Below, piece by piece: positions 24,901 through 35,440 of a stretch of 41,262 nt of DNA (positions are counted from its first letter, which is position 1; the number at the start of each line of letters is the position of its first letter). Below the pieces are notes generated by a model. It saw nothing but the letters and a program-made list of their open reading frames with translations. It was not told the origin of the DNA and did no database searches. Where the stretch lies: the NCBI GenBank assembly GCA_002897675.1, contig BDSU01000002.1:1-41262 (forward strand). The letters run 5' to 3'. The stretch comes from a bacterium BMS3Abin02 (GTDB taxonomy: Bacteria > Actinomycetota > Acidimicrobiia > Spongiisociales > UBA4744). The position numbers and the translations under genes were made by a program.

Positions 24901-25700
24901 AGCAGCCCCTTCAGGAACCGTCGATAGCCTTCGCCCAGTTCGGCGTGGGCCAGGCCGAGGACCGTCGACGCTTCCAGCAGTCCGGCCGGGTTTCCCACAT
25001 CCAGCAGGTCGTCCGGCGAGACGAACCCGTCGCAGCGTCCTCGCCGGCCGAGGGCATCGATCGCATCGGTGAGCTGAATCTCACCCCCAAACCCCGGAGC
25101 AAGACCGTCGAGGGTCTCGAAGACCTCCGGTGTGAAGATGTAACGACCGACCAGTCCGAGGCGCGACGGAGCTCGTTCGACACCCGGCTTCTCGACGGCG
25201 CCGCGCACCTCGACGACCGTCTCCGATCGCCAAGCACCCGGAACGATCACCCCGTAGCGGGCAAGGAAGTCGTCGGTGAGGTGCCGCAGGGAGACCATCG
25301 ACGTCCCGTCGAACTGTGCGGCCATCTGATCGAGAACGTCGATGCGGGAGATGTTGTCGGCGAGCATGCAGAAGAACGTCCGGCCTGCCACCGCTTCTCG
25401 AGCGGTCAGGACGGCATGACCCAGACCGAGTGGCACCGGTTGAGTCACCGGCGTGATCTTCATGTGCTCCAACCCCGGGAGCGGCCCCTCGTCGGCAAAA
25501 TGCTTGTGGACGAGCGAGCCCACTCCCGGATCGACGACGATGATCGCCTCGGTGGCGCCCGCCCTGGCGGCCTCCTCGACGCCATACTGTATGGCCGGGC
25601 GGTCGACGATCGGAACGAGGGCCTTCGGAACGACCCGCGTCGCGGGACGTAGACGAGTTCCCCTTCCCGCAGCGGGAATGACCGCGACCTCGATCGTCAC
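24897..25700 (-). CDS. galU: UTP-glucose-1-phosphate uridylyltransferase
   Basis: 267 residues from GTG 25700, slightly short for GalU. Makes UDP-glucose from UTP and glucose-1-phosphate for envelope polysaccharides. The nucleotide-binding AAGRGTRLRPATRVVPKALVPIVDRP starts at residue 10 with Lys26, then GLGHAVLTAREAV near 102, FFCMLADNI near 116 and VGRYIFTPEVFETL near 195. Longer starts in the frame run into plsY and are rejected. GTGA overlaps link it to both plsY and moeA. Confidence 0.92.
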   Translation of the reverse strand: MTIEVAVIPAAGRGTRLRPATRVVPKALVPIVDRPAIQYGVEEAARAGATEAIIVVDPGVGSLVHKHFADEGPLPGLEHMKITPVTQPVPLGLGHAVLTAREAVAGRTFFCMLADNISRIDVLDQMAAQFDGTSMVSLRHLTDDFLARYGVIVPGAWRSETVVEVRGAVEKPGVERAPSRLGLVGRYIFTPEVFETLDGLAPGFGGEIQLTDAIDALGRRGRCDGFVSPDDLLDVGNPAGLLEASTVLGLAHAELGEGYRRFLKGLL

Positions 25701-26284
25701 TCTTCCACCACCTTGCGTTCGATCCCTCTCAGTAGCCGTGCAAAGTTGCCCCTGTGACGGTACAGGACCAGTGCGACGGCCGCACCCACCCAGACGAGTG
25801 CCCACCCCCGACCGCCCGTGAGCCATGCACCCGGAACCGCGGCGAGTGTGACGACGATCGAACCGATGGCGGCAATGTGTGTGGTGACGATGAGAACTAT
25901 GAACACGACGAGGAGAACCGCCGTGGCCACAGGGTACAGAGCGAACATGACTCCCGAGAGTGTCGCTGCCCCTTTGCCGCCGCGAAAGTGATGGAACACC
26001 GGATAGCAGTGCCCGGCCACTGCGGTGAGCCCTGCCGCGGCACCAAGCGTAGGACCGCCGACGGCTGCTCCGACCAGGGCTGCGAGCAAACCTTTCAGCA
26101 GATCGAGGCCAAGCACGGTCATGCCGGCCTTCTTGCCGATCGACCGGTAGACGTTGGACGCGCCGGGGTTGCCACTCCCTTTCGAGTAGATGTCCAAGCC
26201 TTTCGCGCGTGCAATGAGGACGGCGAAGTCAACGCTCCCCAGCAGATACGAGCCGAGCACCACGGCAATCGAACCCAACGTCAT
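25697..26284 (-). CDS. plsY: Acyl-phosphate glycerol-3-phosphate acyltransferase
   Basis: 195 residues from ATG 26284, normal for PlsY; the longer open frame upstream is not coding. Integral membrane enzyme making lysophosphatidic acid. The three conserved loops are visible: SGNPGASNVYR at residues 37-47 (glycine-rich first motif), the H-containing AGHCYPVFHHFRGGKGAATL near 90, and a basic C-terminal loop YRHRGNFARLL. First gene of the seven-gene minus-strand operon. No clear promoter is visible in the 133 nt to codon 1 of the divergent FmdB gene. Confidence 0.94.
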   Translation of the reverse strand: MTLGSIAVVLGSYLLGSVDFAVLIARAKGLDIYSKGSGNPGASNVYRSIGKKAGMTVLGLDLLKGLLAALVGAAVGGPTLGAAAGLTAVAGHCYPVFHHFRGGKGAATLSGVMFALYPVATAVLLVVFIVLIVTTHIAAIGSIVVTLAAVPGAWLTGGRGWALVWVGAAVALVLYRHRGNFARLLRGIERKVVEE

Positions 26285-26459
26285 GGACTTCGAGTGTACC
26301 GGCGAATGACACCGGCCCCGATCGTTCGGATCTGCCGATCCGACCCCGGGGGGAAACGCGCGGGGATCCCACTCCTCGCGCCCCGACCGGGCCCATCGAT
26401 CGCAAGCGTTCGCCGTCTTGATATCATTCAGGCCCAATCCATCACGGTCTCGAGTTCTC

Positions 26460-26783
26460 ATGCCCACCTATGAATACGTCTGTAAGCAGTGCGGAAAACG
26501 GTTCGACGTTTTTCAGTCCTTCTCGGAGAAGTCCCTCCAGACGCACGACGAGTGTGGTGGCCAACTCCAAAAGGTCTTCCACACCGCCGGCATCATCTTC
26601 AAAGGATCCGGTTTCTACGTGACCGATTCACAGGCGGCCAAGAGTTCACAGGCGGCCAAGGATTCGCACGCGGCCAAGGATTCGCACGCGGCCAAGGATT
26701 CGCACGCGGCCAAGGATTCGCACGCGGCCAAGGATTCGCACGCGGCCAAGAGTTCACAGGCGACCAAGAAAGGTGAAGAATGA
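26460..26783 (+). CDS. FmdB family zinc ribbon protein with repetitive tail
   Basis: 107 residues from ATG 26460 (MPTYEYVCKQCGKRF, the canonical family start). The zinc ribbon has Cys8 and Cys11 but the second knuckle is His29-x2-Cys32 instead of the usual CPxCG, so it would be a CCHC site. The conserved GIIFKGSGFYVTD follows, and then eight six-residue units of the type DSHAAK or SSQAAK (residues 56-103) and a KGEE end. The stop overlaps the ATG of the phosphorylase (ATGA). FmdB proteins are proposed regulators; function is unproven. Confidence 0.88.
   Translation: MPTYEYVCKQCGKRFDVFQSFSEKSLQTHDECGGQLQKVFHTAGIIFKGSGFYVTDSQAAKSSQAAKDSHAAKDSHAAKDSHAAKDSHAAKDSHAAKSSQATKKGEE
26625..26768 (+). 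repeat. 18-bp minisatellite, eight in-frame units
   Basis: Eight tandem 18-bp units within the FmdB gene. The five central ones are identical (GATTCGCACGCGGCCAAG); the outer ones differ by a few bases (GATTCACAGGCGGCCAAG, AGTTCACAGGCGGCCAAG). Unit length is a multiple of three, so gain or loss keeps the frame. The identical core suggests recent expansion. Confidence 0.95.
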
Positions 26784-27562
26784 TCGGGGTATTCGGCGGC
26801 ACGGGGTTCTACGAGTTCCTCGATGACGCCCGCAGCGTTCGCGTCGAAACTCCCTACGGAGATCCGTCGGCATCGTACATGGTCGGCACGATCGAGGGCG
26901 TTGACGTAGCCTTCCTGCCCCGACACGGCGAACACCACGAGTTCCCGCCACACAAGGTCAACTACCGGGCCAACGTGCGAGGAATGAAGGATCTCGGTGT
27001 CGATCGCATCATCGCGCCATGTGCCGTCGGGAGTCTGGTAACCGAATACGCGCCGGGGCACATCGTCATCACCGACCAGCTCGTCGATCGAACATGGGGT
27101 CGTGCATCGACGTACTTCGACGGCCCGGAGACAGCGCACATCTCGCTTGCCGACCCCTACTGCTCGGAGCTGCGCCCACTGGCGCTCGAAGCCGCAAGGA
27201 CCGCGGGAGCGACCGTGCACGACGGCGGAACGAGCGTCATCATCCAGGGCCCGCGCTTCTCGACGAGGGCAGAGAGCAGATGGTTCGCCGCCAACGGCTG
27301 GCATCTCGTGAACATGACCCAGTTCCCTGAGGCGTCCCTGGCCAGAGAGCTGGAGATGTGCTTCGTCAACCTGGCTGTCGTCACCGACTACGACGTCGGC
27401 GTCGAGGGGGAGATCCCCGCGGTCACGCACGCGGAGGTCATGCGTCTGTTCGACCAAACTCTGGGCACCCTCAAAGAGACGGTGCGGCTGCTGATCCCGA
27501 TGGCCGAGAAGGCGCCCCGAGCATGCTCTTGCCAAACCGCGTTGTCCGGCGCCACAGGCTAG
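26780..27562 (+). CDS. mtnP: S-methyl-5'-thioadenosine phosphorylase
   Basis: 260 residues, purine nucleoside phosphorylase fold, MTAP branch. Cleaves methylthioadenosine to adenine and methylthioribose-1-phosphate in methionine salvage. The phosphate-binding GGTGFY is at residues 6-11, RHGEHH at 48-53, NMTQFPEASLARE near 178 and TDYDVGVEGE near 200. The Thr-x2-Pro-Glu form of the substrate loop favours MTA, though 6-oxopurine phosphorylase activity cannot be excluded. Translationally coupled to the FmdB gene; the following 252 nt up to the SAF-domain gene hold no clear gene. Confidence 0.9.
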   Translation: MIGVFGGTGFYEFLDDARSVRVETPYGDPSASYMVGTIEGVDVAFLPRHGEHHEFPPHKVNYRANVRGMKDLGVDRIIAPCAVGSLVTEYAPGHIVITDQLVDRTWGRASTYFDGPETAHISLADPYCSELRPLALEAARTAGATVHDGGTSVIIQGPRFSTRAESRWFAANGWHLVNMTQFPEASLARELEMCFVNLAVVTDYDVGVEGEIPAVTHAEVMRLFDQTLGTLKETVRLLIPMAEKAPRACSCQTALSGATG

Positions 27563-27814
27563 GAAGTCCGCTGAGCGATACCGGTGCAGAGACGAGTGTT
27601 TCGTGCTTCGTATCGCGACCGCAGGTCGACGCATGACCGTGAAGCGGCGTGACGGTCCAGGCGCAACGAGGCACAGTCGTGCACGCGGTCAGGACGGAGA
27701 ACGAAGCGACCGCAGCGGCTTTGCCGCTTCGGCAAAGGGAGATGCGTGCCATGTATCTCTCGGCGGGCTCCCAACCCCCTTCCCGACTCACCCTGTTCGC
27801 GGTACGTTCACGGG

Positions 27815-28363
27815 GTGTACTGGTTCACGCGTCCACCCTACCTCCGCTGGGCGGGCGCGGCACTGATCATCATCGTTGCCGCCTGGATCGATCTGCGACC
27901 GGCTGACACGATTGCCTATCCGTTCGCGGCAGCAGATATCGCACCCGGAGCGAGCATCGATGCCGAAACCATCGAGTGGCGCCAAGCGCCGAAAGACCTG
28001 CTCCCCTCCAAACCCGAAATCGGCGGGACGGCCCGGTATGCAATTGCAGCAGGCGAACCCCTCCTCCCCTCCCTCGTGTCCGGCGCGCGTCCTGAGATCC
28101 CCGACGGATGGTGGGCTCTCTCGACGGAGCTACCGGAGAGCGTCGTTGCCGGTCAATCGCTCCGGATCGTTATCACCGGGTTCGGCGTTGGACCCCAAGC
28201 AGTCCCCGGGATCGTCATCGAGCCGCCTCCACCGGCCGATCCCCTCGGCTATGAGGACCCGGTCGGTCTCGTGGCCATCCCTGGCGACTTCGCGACGGCG
28301 GTTGCCGCGTCGGCGGCGGAGGGAAACCTGAGCGTTCTCGTCGGACCCGACATCAGTCGATAG
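27815..28363 (+). CDS. SAF-domain membrane-anchored protein
   Basis: 182 residues from GTG 27815. One N-terminal helix (WAGAALIIIVAAWIDL) acts as anchor or uncleaved signal. Residues 36-90 (YPFAAADIAPGASIDAETIE, then RYAIAAGEPLLPSLVS) match the SAF fold seen in CpaB, FlgA and antifreeze-like proteins. The C-terminal half is unassigned, proline-rich around PPPPADP. CpaB-type proteins help assemble pili, but no pilus genes are near, so the role is open. The start is uncertain; upstream frame could be longer. Confidence 0.65.
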   Translation: MYWFTRPPYLRWAGAALIIIVAAWIDLRPADTIAYPFAAADIAPGASIDAETIEWRQAPKDLLPSKPEIGGTARYAIAAGEPLLPSLVSGARPEIPDGWWALSTELPESVVAGQSLRIVITGFGVGPQAVPGIVIEPPPPADPLGYEDPVGLVAIPGDFATAVAASAAEGNLSVLVGPDISR

Positions 28364-28482
28364 CAGAGACAGGATCTGCCGAAGCTTTCCGGGATCACCG
28401 GGCACACAGACATCCGGCGGAGTCACGCCCGTCGAGCGCAGACAACATGGACGGACGCTCGGCCCGGCTATGCTCCGGCGCC

Positions 28483-29235
28483 GTGCTCCAGGCAATCCTC
28501 TGGGGGCTCATCCAGGGCCTCACCGAATTCCTTCCTGTTTCCTCGAGCGGCCACCTCGTGCTGGTGCCGGCGATGCTCGGCGTGGACCCGCCCGACCTGG
28601 CGACGACCGCGGTGCTCCACCTGGGAACCCTGATCGCCGTACTCACCTACTACCGACGAGACATTGCTGCACTTCTACGGTTTGACGACAAGGCCCGGCA
28701 CCTCTGGTGGTTGCTGATCGTCGGAACACTGCCGGCCCTGATCGGTCTCGCCCTCAAGGATCAGATCGACACCTTCCAGCGGTCCTATACGCTCGTGGCG
28801 ATCGCCTTGCTGGTCAGTGGAGCGGTGCTCCTCGCATCGCAGCTCATCCACAAACGAACCCGGACCGTCGAGGAAGAGACCACCGCTGGAGCACTGGTCA
28901 TCGGCATCGCCCAGGCGCTGGCCATGGTGCCAGGTATCTCCCGCTCCGGGATGACGATCACCGCCGGACTCGGACGCGGGCTCGACGCCGAACAAGCCGC
29001 CCGCTACTCGTTCCTTCTCGCCATCCCTGCAATCGCCGGAGGAGGTCTCCTCGAAGCGGTCGAACTATCGAGTGCCGGCAGCTTCACGACGTCGGTGTGG
29101 GTCGCCATGGTCGTCGCAGCCGTGTCGGGCTATCTGGCAATCGCCTTCCTCATTCGCGTCCTCGTCAAGCGGGGCCTCGTACCCTTCGCCATCTACTCTC
29201 TCGCGGTGGGAGCGGTGGCACTCATCCTGCTGTGA
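28483..29235 (+). CDS. uppP: Undecaprenyl-diphosphatase
   Basis: 250 residues from GTG 28483. Recycles undecaprenyl diphosphate to the phosphate carrier for cell-wall synthesis; integral membrane. Active-site motifs are GLIQGLTEFLPVSSSGH (residues 8-24) and MVPGISRSGMT near 148. GTG 28483 gives the standard N-terminus and lies 9 nt after a TATGCT -10-like box, suggesting a leaderless message; ATG 28447 would add 12 residues without a ribosome site. Followed by inverted repeat copy 3 against the convergent acetyltransferase gene. Confidence 0.94.
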   Translation: MLQAILWGLIQGLTEFLPVSSSGHLVLVPAMLGVDPPDLATTAVLHLGTLIAVLTYYRRDIAALLRFDDKARHLWWLLIVGTLPALIGLALKDQIDTFQRSYTLVAIALLVSGAVLLASQLIHKRTRTVEEETTAGALVIGIAQALAMVPGISRSGMTITAGLGRGLDAEQAARYSFLLAIPAIAGGGLLEAVELSSAGSFTTSVWVAMVVAAVSGYLAIAFLIRVLVKRGLVPFAIYSLAVGAVALILL

Positions 29236-29239
29236 AACT

Positions 29240-29338
29240 CCCGTTCTCGTGACGGTTGGGCAGGGCGGTTTCAAGCTGTGGTCGCGACGAGTTGATTGAA
29301 TCGTTCGGACTATTCCCCCCAAGCGTCACGAGAACGGG
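29240..29338. repeat. Inverted repeat copy 3 between uppP and eis-like gene
   Basis: Arms CCCGTTCTCGTGACG (29240-29254) and CGTCACGAGAACGGG (29324-29338) match perfectly over 15 bp. The interior is 69 nt, much longer than in the other two copies, with no gene in it. It fills the gap between two convergent genes. Confidence 0.8.
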
Positions 29339-29341
29339 CTC

Positions 29342-30547
29342 TCAGAAGCCGACGACGCACCACGTGGGTTCGTGCCAGCCGAACATGAGGTCCGCACGCT
29401 GCAGGGCGTCCCTGTCACCTTCGACCAGGCCGGCTGCAGCGAGTGTGGCGAAGTCGTGATCGCCGAGGTACCGCATACCGAGCTGCGTCACTGCCATGCG
29501 CAGATCCGGCTCGCCATCCGTCCTGCGACAGGACGCCCCATCGGGGCCTCCTTCGATCCGATAGACACCGGCGACATCGTCCGGACCCGTGATCTCGATC
29601 GTGATCGCTCCCTCGACGGGATAGTGACGGGCCTCGAGCGCAACTCGAACGTCGAGGATCCGGACCCAGATTCCCTCGGTGACCTTGAACGACAGCCTCC
29701 TGGGATCGGTCAGGAAATAGGCGAGCGGGTCGCGCAGTGGACGCACCCGGGCTTTGACGGTCTTGGTCAGGTCGATCCCGAACAGGAACCGCCACATGCC
29801 GAGGGTCGCGTCGTCGTTCACACCGATGACCTCGTTCGCGAGGAGTGTGTTCTGCGGGTGGCCTTCCTTCCACTCCTCCTTGACGCGGTAGCGCGCGTAG
29901 CCGAGTCCGACGCCGCCCTCTTCGTAGAGCGCGAACCGGTTCGCCGTTGCTCCTCCGCGCCACGCCTCGAGGTCCGACAGGTCGACCTCCCATTTCAGCG
30001 GCGAGCGCCGGATCATGCCCGGGTAGCGGTCCACGACCTGGTCGAGGACGGCAGGGAGACGCTCGAGCGCCTCGTCTTTCTCGATCAGGCGCACCCTGCC
30101 GGGGGATGGTTTCGTGTCGATGAACGTGACGTGGGCGCGTTCTATCTCTCTGGTGGCGAGTCGATTCGCCATTCCGAATCCGTAGCGGCCGTAGATAGAA
30201 CTCTCCGACGCCCACAGGACGGAGAGCGGCTCCTCGTGTTCCCGGCTGTCGTCGAGCAGCCTGCCCATCATCTGGGTGAGTACTCCCCCGCGGCGATGCG
30301 ATGGGAGCACACCGATGGCGGTCACCCCGCCGGCCCTCGCCGTCCCGCCCGGAACGGTCATCTCGAACGTGATGTTGGCTCCGGTGCCGACGACTGCACC
30401 GTCGTCGAACGCCGCGATCGTCCGGTCGAATTCGGTTGCCTTGCGTTCGACGTCGATTTCCTCCGGCTTCGGATCCCAGGCGAACACGTGCGCCAAGACG
30501 CCGACATACCCGTCGAAGTCGTCCGATGTGATTGGGCGGTACTCCAT
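29342..30547 (-). CDS. eis: Eis-family GNAT N-acetyltransferase
   Basis: 401 residues, close to the 402 of mycobacterial Eis. Two fused GNAT domains and an SCP2-like C-terminal domain are expected. The acetyl-CoA site VTAIGVLPSHRRGGVLTQMM is at residues 75-94, the catalytic-type tyrosine lies in SSIYGRYGFG (Tyr119 or Tyr122), and the chain ends in Phe401, matching the C-terminal carboxylate used by Eis. Such enzymes acetylate amines including aminoglycosides; the natural substrate here is unknown. Convergent with uppP. The 239 nt between it and mrp hold nothing I recognise. Confidence 0.88.
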   Translation of the reverse strand: MEYRPITSDDFDGYVGVLAHVFAWDPKPEEIDVERKATEFDRTIAAFDDGAVVGTGANITFEMTVPGGTARAGGVTAIGVLPSHRRGGVLTQMMGRLLDDSREHEEPLSVLWASESSIYGRYGFGMANRLATREIERAHVTFIDTKPSPGRVRLIEKDEALERLPAVLDQVVDRYPGMIRRSPLKWEVDLSDLEAWRGGATANRFALYEEGGVGLGYARYRVKEEWKEGHPQNTLLANEVIGVNDDATLGMWRFLFGIDLTKTVKARVRPLRDPLAYFLTDPRRLSFKVTEGIWVRILDVRVALEARHYPVEGAITIEITGPDDVAGVYRIEGGPDGASCRRTDGEPDLRMAVTQLGMRYLGDHDFATLAAAGLVEGDRDALQRADLMFGWHEPTWCVVGF

Positions 30548-30786
30548 CAGCCGAACGCTAGTGGAGCGACAGGGATCGACCGCCCGAATTTCCGAGCGTA
30601 CGGCGGGCAGTCCAGGAGGTCCAGGAAAAGAACACCACCGTTACCCGCGTCGCCAACGGCGTGCCCATCGAAGCGGCATCAGGAACCGACAGCCGGCCAC
30701 GAACAGCCCGAACCGTGTCACTCGCCCCGGAGGGCCTCCACGACGACGGCCACACCAAGTGCCGGGTCGGACAGTCTTCGGCTGCT

Positions 30787-31866
30787 CTATTTGATAACGA
30801 GTTCCGGATGCGTTCGCACCCGCGGCTTGGTCTTCTCCAAGGTGTCGGTGAACTCGTTGAAGGCGACATCCGCCTCGCTTCCCGGAGCAGCCACGGCCAC
30901 CGGGACACCTTCATCGGCGCCCACGCGCATGGCCGGAACCAGCGGGATCCGCCCCATCAGCGGAACTTCCAACTCGCGTGCGAGCTGCTCACCGCCGCCA
31001 CTGCCAAAGAGTGGATAGCGTGTGCCGTCGTCTCCAGTAAACCACGCCATGTTCTCCACGACGCCGATCACGTGCTGGTTGACCTTCTCGGCCATCAACG
31101 CCGCCTTCTTGGCGACACGCTGCGCCGTCGCCTGCGGTGTTGTGACCACGAGCACCTCGGCCCGTGGAAGGAACTGTGACAGCGAGATCGCCACATCGCC
31201 GGTGCCCGGAGGAGTGTCGATGAGCAGGTAGTCCGGCTCGTCCCAGAAGACGTCGGTGAGAAACTGCTCGAGCGCCTTGTGCAACAGTGGGCCGCGCCAG
31301 ATGACGGCCTGGTCGGGCTGCACGAAGTAGTCCATCGACATGATGCGGACTCCGTAGCTTTGCGGTGCGATCAGCGAACCACCGACCACCGCGGGAGGGC
31401 TGAGGACCCCGAGCATTCTCGGGATCGAGAAGCCATACACGTCTGCGTCGATCACCCCGACACTGCGGCCCCGCGCGGCCAAGGCAACGGCCAGGTTCAC
31501 CGTCACCGACGACTTGCCGACGCCGCCTTTGCCGCTGGCGATCGTGATCACCCTGGTGCGAGAGCCGGGACCGCCCGCAGCTTTCTTCTCGGGGCGAAGC
31601 CGCGCCATGAGCGCGTCGGCCTCCTCGTCGGAGAGAACGGTCTGCTGCACCATGACATCGTCGATCCCGGCGACAGACCGGGCAGCTTCCTCGATGGCGG
31701 CAGTGAGCCGATCGCCGTAGGGGTAGTCGGGATCGGCGACGGAGACGGCGACGACCGCGCGCCCCTTGTCGACGGTGACGGCCCTCACCGCATCCAGTTC
31801 TTCGAGCGTTCTCCCGAGTTGGGGATCGACGACCTGCCCGATCGCCGCACGTACCGCATCATTCAT
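30787..31866 (-). CDS. mrp: Mrp/NBP35-family Fe-S carrier ATPase
   Basis: 359 residues. N-terminal MIP18/DUF59 domain (residues 1-80), then a P-loop ATPase with the deviant Walker A SGKGGVGKS at 111-119, DADVYGFSIPRMLG near 143 and the IDTPPGTGDVAI switch near 216. It assembles or carries Fe-S clusters. The CxxC pair present in many Mrp proteins after VVENM is absent (ENMAWFTGDDGTRYPLFG), as I recall also for other actinobacterial members. It is divergent from the SufR-like regulator with a 53-nt gap, which makes shared control likely. Confidence 0.93.
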   Translation of the reverse strand: MNDAVRAAIGQVVDPQLGRTLEELDAVRAVTVDKGRAVVAVSVADPDYPYGDRLTAAIEEAARSVAGIDDVMVQQTVLSDEEADALMARLRPEKKAAGGPGSRTRVITIASGKGGVGKSSVTVNLAVALAARGRSVGVIDADVYGFSIPRMLGVLSPPAVVGGSLIAPQSYGVRIMSMDYFVQPDQAVIWRGPLLHKALEQFLTDVFWDEPDYLLIDTPPGTGDVAISLSQFLPRAEVLVVTTPQATAQRVAKKAALMAEKVNQHVIGVVENMAWFTGDDGTRYPLFGSGGGEQLARELEVPLMGRIPLVPAMRVGADEGVPVAVAAPGSEADVAFNEFTDTLEKTKPRVRTHPELVIK

Positions 31867-31919
31867 TGCAAGTCCTATCTGCGCAGTGTTTAGAAGCGGC
31901 TCAAAACTATAGTGACGTT

Positions 31920-32615
31920 GTGGATGTCCGAAACCTGGAGCAGACGCTCAACAAGCTCACCGCGACTCTGGGCGATCCGACCCGACGCTCCATCTACCTG
32001 CGGGTCCGATCTTCCCCCGAGCCGCTCACCGCGACGCTCGTCGCGAACGAGTTCGGCATCCACCCCAATGTGGCTCGCCACCATCTCGATCGACTCACCG
32101 AAGAGGGCTACTTGGAGGTCACGAGACGCCGTCCCACCGGCAAGACAGGGCCCGGGGCGGGAAGGCCGGCGAAGTGTTATGCCGCCACCCTAAAAGAGAT
32201 CGATCTGCAGTTCCCGACTCGTCGCTACGACCTTCTGATCGACCTCCTCGTGCGCATCGTCCTGCACCTCGCACCTGGGGACGGGCTTCAGATCGCCCTC
32301 GAGATCGGCCGTGATTTCGGTCGCGAACTCGCCTCAGGAATCACCACCACAGGCGATGGCGACTTGGCGGCGTCACTCGAGACTGTTGCATCGTTGATGC
32401 AGAAAGAGGGCTTCGAGATCATCGCCGATCCGGCAGGCGAGAAACTGCTGACCGAGCATTGCCCGTTCAGCGCCGGCAAGTTCGAGCATCCCGAAGTACT
32501 GTGCTCCCTCGATCGAGGCATCATGACCGGGATCTTCGAAATCGTCGACCCACAACGGGCGGCAGCGCTCGAAGCCAACCTGGAGATGGATCACGCCTGC
32601 GTGACCACCGTCTGA
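31920..32615 (+). CDS. SufR/ArsR-like helix-turn-helix regulator with Fe-S type cysteines
   Basis: 231 residues from GTG 31920; TATAGT (31908-31913) lies 6 nt upstream, consistent with a leaderless transcript. Winged helix at about residues 10-75 (LGDPTRRSIYLRVRS, then FGIHPNVARHHLDRLTEEGYL). The C-terminal half carries Cys181 (EHCPF), Cys195 and Cys227 (DHAC), with Cys86 elsewhere, resembling the cluster ligands of SufR, though the spacing is not identical. Its position opposite mrp supports a role in sensing or controlling Fe-S metabolism. Confidence 0.78.
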   Translation: MDVRNLEQTLNKLTATLGDPTRRSIYLRVRSSPEPLTATLVANEFGIHPNVARHHLDRLTEEGYLEVTRRRPTGKTGPGAGRPAKCYAATLKEIDLQFPTRRYDLLIDLLVRIVLHLAPGDGLQIALEIGRDFGRELASGITTTGDGDLAASLETVASLMQKEGFEIIADPAGEKLLTEHCPFSAGKFEHPEVLCSLDRGIMTGIFEIVDPQRAAALEANLEMDHACVTTV

Positions 32616-32724
32616 CCAGCCTGCAGGACCCGCCCGAGATCCACGGCTGACGACCGAGATCGGCCCGAGCAGGCACCATGGTGGGGGTCGGTACACTGAC
32701 CTCATTCTCCCAGTGAGGTGACGC

Positions 32725-35388
<2,664 letters not shown>

Positions 35389-35394
35389 CACGTT

Positions 35395-35439
35395 TCTCGT
35401 CAATGCTGCCAGTACCAGGTGCGGTCAGCATTGACGAGA
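35395..35439. terminator. Perfect inverted repeat after acnA (bidirectional terminator)
   Basis: TCTCGTCAATGCTG (35395-35408) and CAGCATTGACGAGA (35426-35439) pair perfectly over 14 bp with a 17-nt loop. It exactly fills the gap between two convergent genes. No U-tract follows in either direction. It shares only the outer TTCTCGT with the three-copy family. Confidence 0.75.
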
Positions 35440-35440
35440 C

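Noticed and set aside
26625-26768. CRISPR-like array
   Set aside because: Units are contiguous 18-bp in-frame repeats within a gene, without spacers.
30548-30786. Possible small gene between the eis-like gene and mrp
   Set aside because: Open frames here run into neighbours in shadow frames; no start signal or domain.
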